Positions 15,075-22,110 of a DNA stretch of 22,117 nucleotides are shown here, in pieces. Each line of letters opens with the position of its first letter. The first letter of the stretch is position 1. The translations under genes were made by a program, and so were the position numbers. This DNA comes from JALXCG01 sp026991065 [NCBI: Gemmatimonadota bacterium] (GTDB taxonomy: Bacteria; GCA-2686955). A model generated the notes under the pieces. The model ran no database searches and was not told the DNA's origin. It saw only the letters and a program-made list of their open reading frames with translations. The DNA is taken from positions 1-22,117 of the forward strand of contig JALXCG010000273.1 in assembly GCA_026991065.1 (NCBI GenBank), read 5' to 3'.

Positions 15075-16237
15075 GAACGCGGCTCCAGCCAGCTATAGAG
15101 ATAGTCCGGATCATCCAGCGGGCCCATGCCGGCGGCGGGGATGAGCGGGGCGAATGTGTCCACCATCACCGCCAGTTCGGCGGTTTCGCGGGCTCCGATC
15201 GAAGGCTCCAGCAACCCGGGCTGGGGGCCGTGGGGAAGACCCATGGGGTGCAGGGTGATCGATTCGCTTTCAATGCCCCGCCGGCTCATGAAGTTGCCCT
15301 CCACGTAGTAGAGCACTTCGTCGCTGTCGACATTGCTGTGGGCATAGGGGATCGGTATTGCCCTGGGGTGGAAGTCGAACGGCCGCGGCACGAAGGAGCA
15401 GACCACCAGCCCGGGCGCGGTGAAGGTAACGTGGGCCGGAGGCGGCAGATGGATCTTGCCGACACTGGGCATGAAGTCGTGAATGCTCAGGATCCATGGG
15501 TAGTAGAACCCGTCCCAGCCGATCAGATCGAAGGGGTGGTGGGATAGAAAGGTGGGCTGGAGGCGATCGCCGCCGACCTTCACGCGGATCTCGAAGCGTT
15601 CCTTGACGTCGATCGGGTCGCGCCACTCCGGCACCCGCAGGTCGCGCTCACAGTAGGGGGCATGCTCCAGCAACTGCCCATGCTGGTTGCGGAAGTGGCT
15701 CGGAGTCTCGATCGCCCCGCGGGTCTCCAGAATCAGCAGCTTGTTGCGCCCCGGCTCGAACACCCAGCGGTGGGTGACGCCGCGGGGGAGCACCACATAG
15801 TCCCCGGGGCGGAATGGCAGGTCGCCGAAGATCGATTCCACCACGCCGCGGCCGTGATGAACAAAGATCAGCTCGTCGGCGTGAGCATTGCGATAGAACC
15901 ACGGGGTGGATGCCGTGGTCGGCGCCGCGACCGAGAGCGCCAGGTCCGCGTTGAAGGCCAGCAGCGTGCGCTCTTCAACCCAGTTGCCTCCGGGGGGCAA
16001 CTGCTGTGTGCGCAGATGCCGCGGGCGCTGCATCGGGTCTTCCAGCTTTTTTCGCGGCAAGGGGATGGGCGCTCCCAACTCGGCCACTGCCGTGGGCATG
16101 TGCAGGTGGTAGAGGTTGCTGCTGGTGTCCGCAAAGCCGCGGCGGCTGATGAGTTCCTCGTAGGTGTGCTCACCTTTTTCGCGGTGAACGATGTGGCGCT
16201 GGCGCGGGATTCTTCCCCGCTGGACATAGAACGGCAT
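15071..16237 (-). CDS. hmgA: Homogentisate 1,2-dioxygenase
   Basis: This non-heme iron enzyme opens the ring of homogentisate with O2 to give maleylacetoacetate. The 388-residue product starts at ATG 16237, which shares one base with the stop of the preceding hydrolase gene (TGATG); an AGGAGG Shine-Dalgarno stands four bases upstream. A TTG one codon earlier is less likely. The cupin signature includes His-Pro-Met-Gly-Leu-Pro-His-Gly-Pro (330-338), with His300 and His336 as iron ligands. Their 36-residue spacing equals that in human HGD (His335 and His371). The third ligand position (Glu in human) aligns with Asp306, followed by Glu307. It is shorter than the 430-450 residue classical enzymes and fits the shorter bacterial subgroup. 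The gene lies in a coupled operon with hpd, which supports the assignment. Confidence 0.93.
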   Translation of the reverse strand: MPFYVQRGRIPRQRHIVHREKGEHTYEELISRRGFADTSSNLYHLHMPTAVAELGAPIPLPRKKLEDPMQRPRHLRTQQLPPGGNWVEERTLLAFNADLALSVAAPTTASTPWFYRNAHADELIFVHHGRGVVESIFGDLPFRPGDYVVLPRGVTHRWVFEPGRNKLLILETRGAIETPSHFRNQHGQLLEHAPYCERDLRVPEWRDPIDVKERFEIRVKVGGDRLQPTFLSHHPFDLIGWDGFYYPWILSIHDFMPSVGKIHLPPPAHVTFTAPGLVVCSFVPRPFDFHPRAIPIPYAHSNVDSDEVLYYVEGNFMSRRGIESESITLHPMGLPHGPQPGLLEPSIGARETAELAVMVDTFAPLIPAAGMGPLDDPDYLYSWLEPRS

Positions 16238-17241
16238 CAATCCTCCTCCGTATCTGTGGGGGCCGCGACCTCCTGCCGGAGCACACCCAGTCCTTCGATC
16301 TCCATCTCCACCCGGTCACCCGGCTGCAACCAGCCACCGGCTGCCTCCGGAGTCAATTCCAGAATGCAACCGCTGCCCACGGTTCCGGAACCGATCACGT
16401 CGCCGGGATGGAGCGCGACGCCGCGCGCTGCGTGCGCCAGCATCTGGCCGAAACTCCAGTGGATCTCTTTCCAGTTGCCGCTGCTCAGGAGCTTGCCGTT
16501 GCGTCTGGCCAGCATGCGCAGGTCGTAGCCATTGCCGGAGCGGCGATCGGCGAACTCGTCGGCGGTGACCAGCCAGGGGCCGAGGCCGGTCGCAAAATCC
16601 TTGCCCTTGGCGGGCCCGAGGCCGATCCGCATCTCCTGCCGTTGCAGATCACGGGCCGACCAGTCGTTGAGAATGCAATAGCCCGCAATGTGGGCCTCCG
16701 CCGCGTCAGCGGCCAGGTCGCGGCCGCCGCGGCCGACAATCGCCCCGATCTCCAACTCGTAATCCAGCGCCTGGCAACCGGGTGGCGAGGGCACCCGAGC
16801 GCCGGGACCGCAGAAGACCGCCGGGTTGGAGAAGTAAAAAGCGGGAATCGCATACCACTCCGGCACCATCTCCAGCCCGCGATGCGCGCGCGCGGTGCGC
16901 ACATGCTCCTCGAAGGCGTAGAAGTCCCGAAACGACGGCGCCCGGGAGAGCAGGGCGTGATAGCGCACGCGGCCCGGCTCCCAGGCCAGCGGTGGCGCAA
17001 GCGGGGCGGTGGCGGCGCACTCCTCTTCCAGGCTCCGCAGCACCGGCAGCCATTCATCCCAGCGGTCGAGCGCCACGCGCAGACTGGCCGGCGGCGCGGC
17101 GGCTGGAAGTTGGCCCGCCGCCCAGCGTCCGCGGGCGGTGAGATCGTTGATCGCGGCCGCTACATCGACAATGGAATCGGGTCGTACCAGGCCCAGGCGC
17201 GGCTTCGCGGTGGGCGAGGGAGAGAAGGTAGTGAGCTTGAT
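16237..17241 (-). CDS. Fumarylacetoacetate hydrolase-family protein, apparent ATC start
   Basis: The enzyme likely cleaves fumarylacetoacetate to fumarate and acetoacetate, the last step of tyrosine breakdown. The first canonical in-frame start is GTG at 17076 (279 residues), but 55 upstream codons are clearly part of the family. They read x-Lys-Leu-Thr-Thr-Phe-Ser at the very start, then Pro-Arg-Leu-Gly-Leu-Val and Ile-Val-Asp-Val-Ala-Ala. The frame begins directly after the hpd TAA stop with ATC (17241-17239), where relatives have Met. GGGGGA lies eight bases upstream. The full product is 334 residues. Active-site residues match mouse FAH: Asp106, His113, Glu162, Glu164, Asp193 and Lys214. 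Either ATC initiates after termination of hpd, or the base is an assembly error for ATG; a protein starting at 17076 would lose the N-terminal domain. A related acylpyruvase activity cannot be excluded. Confidence 0.85.
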   Translation of the reverse strand: MKLTTFSPSPTAKPRLGLVRPDSIVDVAAAINDLTARGRWAAGQLPAAAPPASLRVALDRWDEWLPVLRSLEEECAATAPLAPPLAWEPGRVRYHALLSRAPSFRDFYAFEEHVRTARAHRGLEMVPEWYAIPAFYFSNPAVFCGPGARVPSPPGCQALDYELEIGAIVGRGGRDLAADAAEAHIAGYCILNDWSARDLQRQEMRIGLGPAKGKDFATGLGPWLVTADEFADRRSGNGYDLRMLARRNGKLLSSGNWKEIHWSFGQMLAHAARGVALHPGDVIGSGTVGSGCILELTPEAAGGWLQPGDRVEMEIEGLGVLRQEVAAPTDTEED

Positions 17242-18330
17242 TTAGAGAGTCCCCCGCCGAGCTTGTTCGCGCTCAATCGATTCGAAGAGTGCCTTGAAAT
17301 TGCCCTTGCCGAAACTCCGCGCGCCTTTGCGCTGGATGAATTCGTAAAAGAGCGTTGGACGATCCTGGACCGGCTTGGTGAAAAGCTGGAGCAGATAGCC
17401 CTGGTCATCGCGGTCCACCAGAATCCCTGAACTGCGCAGTTGCTCGACCTCCTCGTCGATTGGACCGACGCGATCGAGCAGCGTGTCGTAGTAGCTGTCC
17501 GGAATGTCCAGAAACTCCACCCCATTGGCGCGCAGTTGCGCCACGGTGGTGACGATGTCGTCCGTATAAAAGGCCAGGTGTTGGACCCCGGGGCCGTGAT
17601 TGAACTCCACGTACTCCTGAATCTGCGACTTTTTCAGCCCGGGAGCCGGCTCATTGATCGGCATCTTGATGCGCTCATTGGGGTTGGCCACCACGACGCT
17701 GCGCAACGAGGTGAATTCGGTGGAGACATCCTTGTCGTCGACGGTCCAGATGCGGTGGAAGCCGAAGATGCGCTCGTACCAGGAGACCACCGGCTCCATC
17801 TCGCCCTCACCCTGGTTGCCCACCATGTGGTCGATGTATCGCAATCCGACCGGCGTGGCTTTGCGAACGGAGGGCGCGGCGGCGGCGAAGCCGGGCAGGA
17901 AGGGGCCGCTGTAGCCATCCCGCTGAACAAAGGTGTGAAGGGTGTCGCCGTAGGTCTTCACGCTGGCGACCACCACGAAGCCGTGCTCATCTTCGAGCCG
18001 CTCGGGGGCCTGCACCGAAACGGCGCCGCGCTCGGTGGTCTGGCGCCACGCCGCATCCGCGTCGGTGACCCGGAAAGCAAGGCTGCGCACCGCATCGCCG
18101 TGGCGCGCCAAGAGAGCATTCAGCGGGTGATCGGCCTGCATCGGTGTTTCCAGGAGCAGGCGGATCTTTCCCTGTGCGAGAACATGGCTGGCGCGATCGG
18201 TACAACCGGTCTCCAATCCCCGATAGGCGCAGGGGTTGAAGCCGAAACGCTCCTGGTAGTAGATCGCCGCCTGTTTGGCGTTGCCGACCACATAACCAAC
18301 ATGGTCGACACCGAGGATTTCAAAGGGCAT
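17242..18330 (-). CDS. hpd: 4-hydroxyphenylpyruvate dioxygenase
   Basis: This iron enzyme converts 4-hydroxyphenylpyruvate, the transamination product of tyrosine, to homogentisate with O2 and release of CO2. The 362-residue product has the normal bacterial length and two vicinal-oxygen-chelate domains. Iron ligands are His168 (Asp-His-Met-Val), His251 (Val-Gln-His-Leu-Ala) and Glu330 (Phe-Tyr-Glu-Phe-Ile). The C-terminal helix, Phe-Gly-Lys-Gly-Asn-Phe-Lys-Ala-Leu-Phe-Glu (340-350), is also typical. The ATG at 18330 has AGGAAG eight bases upstream. Hydroxymandelate synthase is a close relative, but the adjacent hmgA and fumarylacetoacetase support hpd. It is the first gene of the operon and has a good promoter candidate at 18379-18408. 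Confidence 0.96.
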   Translation of the reverse strand: MPFEILGVDHVGYVVGNAKQAAIYYQERFGFNPCAYRGLETGCTDRASHVLAQGKIRLLLETPMQADHPLNALLARHGDAVRSLAFRVTDADAAWRQTTERGAVSVQAPERLEDEHGFVVVASVKTYGDTLHTFVQRDGYSGPFLPGFAAAAPSVRKATPVGLRYIDHMVGNQGEGEMEPVVSWYERIFGFHRIWTVDDKDVSTEFTSLRSVVVANPNERIKMPINEPAPGLKKSQIQEYVEFNHGPGVQHLAFYTDDIVTTVAQLRANGVEFLDIPDSYYDTLLDRVGPIDEEVEQLRSSGILVDRDDQGYLLQLFTKPVQDRPTLFYEFIQRKGARSFGKGNFKALFESIEREQARRGTL

Positions 18331-18357
18331 GGGGGCGCTTCCTGTATTTGTATGAGT

Positions 18358-18374
18358 GGTAGCTGCTGTCTACC
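18358..18374. promoter_or_regulatory. Small dyad at the predicted hpd transcription start
   Basis: GGTAG (18358-18362) and CTACC (18370-18374) form a 5-bp inverted repeat with a 7-base spacer. It covers the transcription start predicted from the promoter at 18379-18408, so it could be an operator. The arms are short and chance is possible. Confidence 0.3.
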
Positions 18375-18378
18375 TCCC

Positions 18379-18408
18379 ATTAAAAGCGGAACGGCGCCCG
18401 CTTGTCAC
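18379..18408 (-). promoter_or_regulatory. Candidate sigma-70-type promoter of the hpd operon
   Basis: On the minus strand GTGACA (18408 down to 18403; 5/6 match to TTGACA) is followed after 18 bases by TTTAAT (18384 down to 18379; 5/6 match to TATAAT). Transcription should begin near 18372, about 42 bases before the hpd ATG. It is the best promoter match in the window. Confidence 0.6.
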
Positions 18409-18412
18409 GGCC

Positions 18413-18436
18413 AAAAGAGCGGATCTTCCGATCTGC
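18413..18436 (-). terminator. Weak intrinsic terminator candidate after the rubrerythrin-like gene
   Basis: On the minus strand GCAGATC, a GGAA loop and GATCCGC form a short stem with one A-C mismatch (18436 down to 18419), followed by TCTTTT (18418 down to 18413). It lies about 15 bases after the rubrerythrin stop and before the hpd promoter, a sensible place for a terminator, but the stem is short. Confidence 0.4.
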
Positions 18437-18450
18437 CCGGTCGCCACCGC

Positions 18451-18972
18451 CTATTGGGCACGCGGCGGGTCGCCGAAGTCGTCGGGATCGAACTCATCCG
18501 CTTCCGGCAGGGCGTCGATCTGTGCTTCGATCTGTTTTTCGTGGGCCGCTTCCTCCGCCTGCAACGATTCCAGGAGCTGCTTGATCGACTCATCCTGGAC
18601 GACGTCAATGGCACCGGCATAGAAGTCATGGGCGCGTCGCTCCGCCTGCCGGACCGCTTCCAGCGCGGCCTGGATCGACATGCTGGCGCGGACTTCACGA
18701 TAGTGGGGCGCCTCGACATCCAGGATCTCCGCCAGCTTCACCGTGACCGGCGCGTCGCCGAACGCCGCCCGCCGGCGCGCCTCCAGCGCGGCTGCGTGTT
18801 TCTCCTCGTTTTCCGCCATGAAGTGGAAGAACTCGGCGGCCTCGAAGGTGTGGTGGAGTTCGAGCGAATCGGCAAACTCCTCATAGCGCTGGTGGGCCTC
18901 CTTTTCGATGGCAATGGCGATGTCAAGAATGTCTTGCGTGGACAGCTTGGTGAAGTCGACGTTCAGAGCCAT
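18451..18972 (-). CDS. Rubrerythrin/ferritin-like diiron protein
   Basis: The 173-residue product is a four-helix-bundle protein of the ferritin-like superfamily. Likely metal ligands are Glu23/Glu25 in the first helix, Glu56-x2-His59, Glu111 with His115 in the third helix, and Glu141-x2-His144. This gives the two Glu-x2-His pairs of a diiron site. There is no rubredoxin Cys-x2-Cys domain, so it is not a full rubrerythrin. Peroxide removal or iron handling are the usual roles of such proteins; which applies is unknown. The C-terminus is acidic. The ATG at 18972 has GGAG about seven bases upstream. A promoter candidate lies at 19027-19055, and a weak terminator follows, so it is probably transcribed alone. 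Confidence 0.88.
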   Translation of the reverse strand: MALNVDFTKLSTQDILDIAIAIEKEAHQRYEEFADSLELHHTFEAAEFFHFMAENEEKHAAALEARRRAAFGDAPVTVKLAEILDVEAPHYREVRASMSIQAALEAVRQAERRAHDFYAGAIDVVQDESIKQLLESLQAEEAAHEKQIEAQIDALPEADEFDPDDFGDPPRAQ

Positions 18973-19026
18973 GGACTCTCTCCGGCTTTGGCTACAACTT
19001 GGGTTTCGATTGTTTCATTCCCCGGG

Positions 19027-19055
19027 ACTCTGGCGTGATCGGGTGTGGCTGTCAA
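19027..19055 (-). promoter_or_regulatory. Candidate promoter of the rubrerythrin-like gene
   Basis: A perfect TTGACA (minus strand, 19055 down to 19050) is followed after 17 bases by CAGAGT (19032 down to 19027), which keeps the key A at position 2 and T at position 6 of the -10. The start would be near 19020, about 47 bases before the ATG. GTTTC occurs twice, 9 bases apart (19003 and 19012), just downstream. Confidence 0.5.
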
Positions 19056-19073
19056 GGATGCGGGAAATGTTTG

Positions 19074-19118
19074 CGTACAAATGGGAAGCCCCGCGGCTGG
19101 AGAAGCAGCCACGGGGCT
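19074..19118 (-). terminator. Terminator hairpin of the carboxypeptidase gene
   Basis: AGCCCCG-c-GGCTG (19087-19099) and CAGCC-a-CGGGGCT (19106-19118) form a strong stem of 12 pairs with one mismatch and a 6-base loop. On the minus strand it begins about 25 bases after the carboxypeptidase stop and is followed by TTCCCATTTGT, a broken T-rich tail. It lies upstream of the rubrerythrin promoter. Confidence 0.65.
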
Positions 19119-19141
19119 CGATCCGCGGATTCAGGTCGTCG

Positions 19142-21487
19142 CTACTTGCCGGCGCCGTGGCTGGCGGGAGAGGTTGCCGTTGGGGTTACGGCGAACGTAA
19201 AGACCGCCGCCTCTTCGGCATTCGGGTAGGTACCGGCGTTGGCCGTGTAGGTATAGGTTCCGAGAGGGGCATTGCCCGGGATCAGGTGCGTCACCGGGAG
19301 GGTCAATGTGGCCCCGGCGGCCACCTCCACCGATTGCGGACCGACCACCGGATTGCCTGGGAAGGAGACGCCGGAGGGCAGGGTGGCGTCCGCCCAGACC
19401 TGCACGCTGCGGCTGCCGGCGCCGTGGTTGGTGATGGTTCCGGTGTAGCTCAGGGTACCGCCCAAGGGAACCGTTTCAGAGTCCGGAACCAGGCGAATCT
19501 CAAGATCGGTGTCGGTCACCTGAACCATCTGCCGTGCCGACCAGGGGGCGACTTGGTTGTCCGCGTCGACTCCCCGGACCCGGTAGTAGTATTCACCGGT
19601 GGCGTGCCCACTGATCTCGAAGGAGCGATCGGGAGTCGCGGTGACCAGTGTCTGCACCGAGTCGAAATACTCGACCGGACTGATGTCATCGACATAGAAG
19701 CCCTCTTCCAGTACCGCCTGGTCGGTGTTGTAGGAGAAGCGCAGCATGACGGTTGAGCCGACGAAATCGGCCAGACTGAAAGTGCCCTGGATCCAGCCGC
19801 CGGATGAACCGGTGATTCCGTTGCCCTGGTTGTTGCCGTGGGGGTTGCTGTTGGTGGTGATGTTGCCCGCCAGGTTGGTCCAACTGGCGCCGCCATCGGC
19901 CGAGACCTGGACATAGGCGTAGTCCCAATCGTCTTCGATATTGTACCAGGTCCAGATCTCAACGGCATCACCGGCGCCGACCGCCAGATCGGTTTGGGCG
20001 GTCAGCGTGGCAACATTCTGATTCTGCTGCCCGGAATAGAAGGAGTGGCTGGAACTGTGGTAGCGGTTGGTGCGCAGGCTGAATCCACCCGCGGCGCTCC
20101 AACCCTGGCTCCCGCTTTCGAGATTGTCGGTGGCGCGGTGCAGCCCGCTCATCTCATCCAGGCGATAGGAGACCGGTGGATCGTAGCCTTCGCCGTTGCG
20201 GTCATCCCACACCACGGTGTAATCCGCTCCGCTGACCGCCGGCGCGCTCAACACAGAAGCCCGCGGCGGCAACACTTCAAAGGGGTTTCCCGCTTGCCGC
20301 GCCAGATACATGGCCGGCTCGATGTTTTCGTCGACGAAGCCCTGGATCTTGTAGGTGGCCGGCCAGAAATCGTCGCCGATCTCGCAGGTGATGGCGAAGA
20401 TTCGCGGCTTGGTCTCCTGCTCGCCATACATCCAGTCATCGGCGTCACCATTGGTGCCGTAGAGGACGATTGAGCTGATGCCCGCGGTGTAGTGGTTGTC
20501 TTGTGAAAGTGAATCACCGAAGGTCGCGTAGAGTTCCTGCTCCGGGGTCGGCGAGGGAATGTAACCCCAGGGCCACAAGTAGTATTCCCCATAGGTGTGG
20601 AAGTTCACTGCGAAAACGAATTCGTGAGCCTCGCACAGGTCGCGGATCGCCTGCGTTTCCGGTTCAGAAAAAGCGGCGGAGCCGCGGTAGGTCTCATCGC
20701 TGGTGTAGGGGCTGGAGCCGATGTTGTCGTAGCCCCATTTGAAACCGTAATTGCGGTTGATATCCACGCCGTAGCCACCGCGCCGGTTCTTGCGCCAATA
20801 GGGGTTGGTCGTGTCGACATAGACGTAGCCGTCGGGGTTGACGATCGGCACGAAGAACAGCTCGCGATTGTCGACCAGGGCGGTCACCTCCGGATCGGAG
20901 CCGTAGTCATCGGCGAAGTGGCCGATCAACTGCAGAACCGTCTCGTTGGAAACCGGTTCGCGCGCGTGATGGATCGCGGTGTAGAGAACCTCCGGCTCAT
21001 CCTCATCGGTCATCACATTGTCGGAGATCTTCAAGCCCCATATCGTACGCCCTTCGAGCGATGTTCCCACCTCGAAGCGGTGGGCGATCTCCGGGTGCGC
21101 CGCTTCGACCGCGGCCAGGTAGGAGGCATTCTCGGCATAGTTGCGATAGTCGCGCAGGTTGCCGTTGCCGAGGAACCCGTGGCGGTTTTCAAACTCCTGG
21201 TAGATATCGTCGGTGAGAACGACCAGCTCGTAGCCAAGGTTCTCCTCTAGATAGTCGCGCTCCTCCGGCGTGACGAAGGCCTCAATGTAGCCGTCGCTGG
21301 TGGGAGCGAAGAGGTCGATTCCGGAAGCCAGCAGTTGCATATCCTTGAGCGCGCTGTTGGTGTTGATGCGGACACGCATCTTGGTCGGCAGAGCAGCGCC
21401 CGGGGTTGTGGCGGCGGCGGGTAGAGCAGCCAGGCTTCCCAGGAGCGCGATCAGGCCGAACATGTGTTTGTGGGAAAGGGGATTCAC
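19142..21487 (-). CDS. Secreted zinc carboxypeptidase (M14) with C-terminal accessory domains
   Basis: The product is a 781-residue exported metallopeptidase that should remove C-terminal residues from peptides. I use the GTG at 21487, with GGAGG five bases upstream. An ATG eight codons later is possible. Residues 1-27 form a signal peptide, with likely cleavage near Ala-Ala-Ala-Thr. Residues about 30-100 look like a propeptide. The M14 domain spans about 110-400: zinc ligands His174, Glu177 (His-Ala-Arg-Glu) and His297; substrate-binding Arg245 in Asn-Arg-Asn; catalytic Glu369. After about 420 comes a jelly-roll/MAM-like region with Val-Ser-Ala-Asp-Gly-Gly-Ala-Ser-Trp. A final Ig-like CARDB/DUF11-type domain follows (about 680-770). 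No sortase or PEP-CTERM tail is visible, so release or outer-surface binding through the accessory domains is likely. It resembles carboxypeptidase T-like enzymes. Confidence 0.94.
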   Translation of the reverse strand: MNPLSHKHMFGLIALLGSLAALPAAATTPGAALPTKMRVRINTNSALKDMQLLASGIDLFAPTSDGYIEAFVTPEERDYLEENLGYELVVLTDDIYQEFENRHGFLGNGNLRDYRNYAENASYLAAVEAAHPEIAHRFEVGTSLEGRTIWGLKISDNVMTDEDEPEVLYTAIHHAREPVSNETVLQLIGHFADDYGSDPEVTALVDNRELFFVPIVNPDGYVYVDTTNPYWRKNRRGGYGVDINRNYGFKWGYDNIGSSPYTSDETYRGSAAFSEPETQAIRDLCEAHEFVFAVNFHTYGEYYLWPWGYIPSPTPEQELYATFGDSLSQDNHYTAGISSIVLYGTNGDADDWMYGEQETKPRIFAITCEIGDDFWPATYKIQGFVDENIEPAMYLARQAGNPFEVLPPRASVLSAPAVSGADYTVVWDDRNGEGYDPPVSYRLDEMSGLHRATDNLESGSQGWSAAGGFSLRTNRYHSSSHSFYSGQQNQNVATLTAQTDLAVGAGDAVEIWTWYNIEDDWDYAYVQVSADGGASWTNLAGNITTNSNPHGNNQGNGITGSSGGWIQGTFSLADFVGSTVMLRFSYNTDQAVLEEGFYVDDISPVEYFDSVQTLVTATPDRSFEISGHATGEYYYRVRGVDADNQVAPWSARQMVQVTDTDLEIRLVPDSETVPLGGTLSYTGTITNHGAGSRSVQVWADATLPSGVSFPGNPVVGPQSVEVAAGATLTLPVTHLIPGNAPLGTYTYTANAGTYPNAEEAAVFTFAVTPTATSPASHGAGK

Positions 21488-21623
21488 AAGGTCCTCCGTG
21501 AGGGTTGCAGGAACGCAGCGCAGCGAGCGAGTCGGAACTCACGCGGGGCGGACAGATAAGGTCAGGTTCCCAGGCTCATGTGGCCCGGGAGGATAGAAGC
21601 GTTTGGATCAGAATAACCCTATC

Positions 21624-21640
21624 CGCAAGAAGTGTGCCCT
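21624..21640 (-). promoter_or_regulatory. Sigma-54-like promoter candidate for the carboxypeptidase gene
   Basis: On the minus strand GGGCAC (21639 down to 21634), five bases, then TTGC (21628 down to 21625) match the sigma-54 consensus TGGCAC-N5-TTGC at nine of ten fixed positions. The GG and GC doublets have the required 10-base spacing. The start would be near 21613, about 126 bases before the GTG. No sigma-54 activator gene is in the window. Confidence 0.4.
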
Positions 21641-21860
21641 GCCAAAGTAGGCGCACCGGCCTTGAAAGCAAAGGGAGACGGGGGGATCAAGTCTGCCCCG
21701 AGTGGGCGAAAAGACCCGGTCCTGAGGAACTTTTCCGGAATCGCCCGCCAGTGCAGCGGTTCCGGCTCTCCCCGGCCCACCGGCAGGGTGCCGGATGACG
21801 GGCGGCAAGGGAGTGCGGTGGGCGTACTTTGAATGGGCTGCGGGGAGTCGGGTTCGCGGG

Positions 21861-21912
21861 CAACGACGCAGATGGGGTCTTGATGGCGGATCGAGGGCGG
21901 TCCGCGTCGTTG
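21861..21912. repeat. Inverted repeat upstream of the carboxypeptidase promoter candidate
   Basis: CAACGACGC (21861-21869) and GCGTCGTTG (21904-21912) are perfect 9-bp arms. Two further pairs (21871-21872 with 21901-21902) continue the stem inside a G-T position on the minus strand, giving about 12 pairs around a 28-base loop. It lies about 225 bases upstream of the sigma-54-like element, an enhancer-like distance. It could also end a transcript from beyond the right edge, but no T-run follows. Confidence 0.5.
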
Positions 21913-22105
21913 ACCTCACTTGCCCCGGGCGCTACCCTTCTAAATTCTCAGTTTTAGCTGACCCGAGACCAGGAGCCTGTCCCGCATTTGTATCGGCCGG
22001 CCGGCGCTGGATCGCTCTCGGAGTATCCCTCTTCGCCCCGCGCTGAATTGGGCGTTGAGCAGAAGTCATTGGCGGCAAATACGATGCGGATCCATCAGAG
22101 AACAC

Positions 22106-22110
22106 AGGAG
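22106..22110 (+). promoter_or_regulatory. Shine-Dalgarno-like AGGAG at the right edge
   Basis: AGGAG ends seven bases before the window ends. A plus-strand gene starting at about position 22118 would have ideal spacing, and would be divergent from the carboxypeptidase gene. The start codon itself is outside the window, so this is only a pointer. Confidence 0.3.

Noticed and set aside
17440-19038. A 532-codon plus-strand frame across hpd and the rubrerythrin-like gene
   Set aside because: It runs antisense to two conserved genes and through the hpd promoter region, with no recognisable domain.
21600-21760. Cyclic-di-GMP-type riboswitch or tRNA-like structure upstream of the carboxypeptidase gene
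   Set aside because: Short stretches recall such motifs, but I could not pair the required stems on either strand.
21795-22046. Plus-strand open frame of 83 codons near the right end
   Set aside because: No convincing Shine-Dalgarno, Arg/Gly-rich content without domains, and it contains an inverted repeat that is better explained as a regulatory structure.
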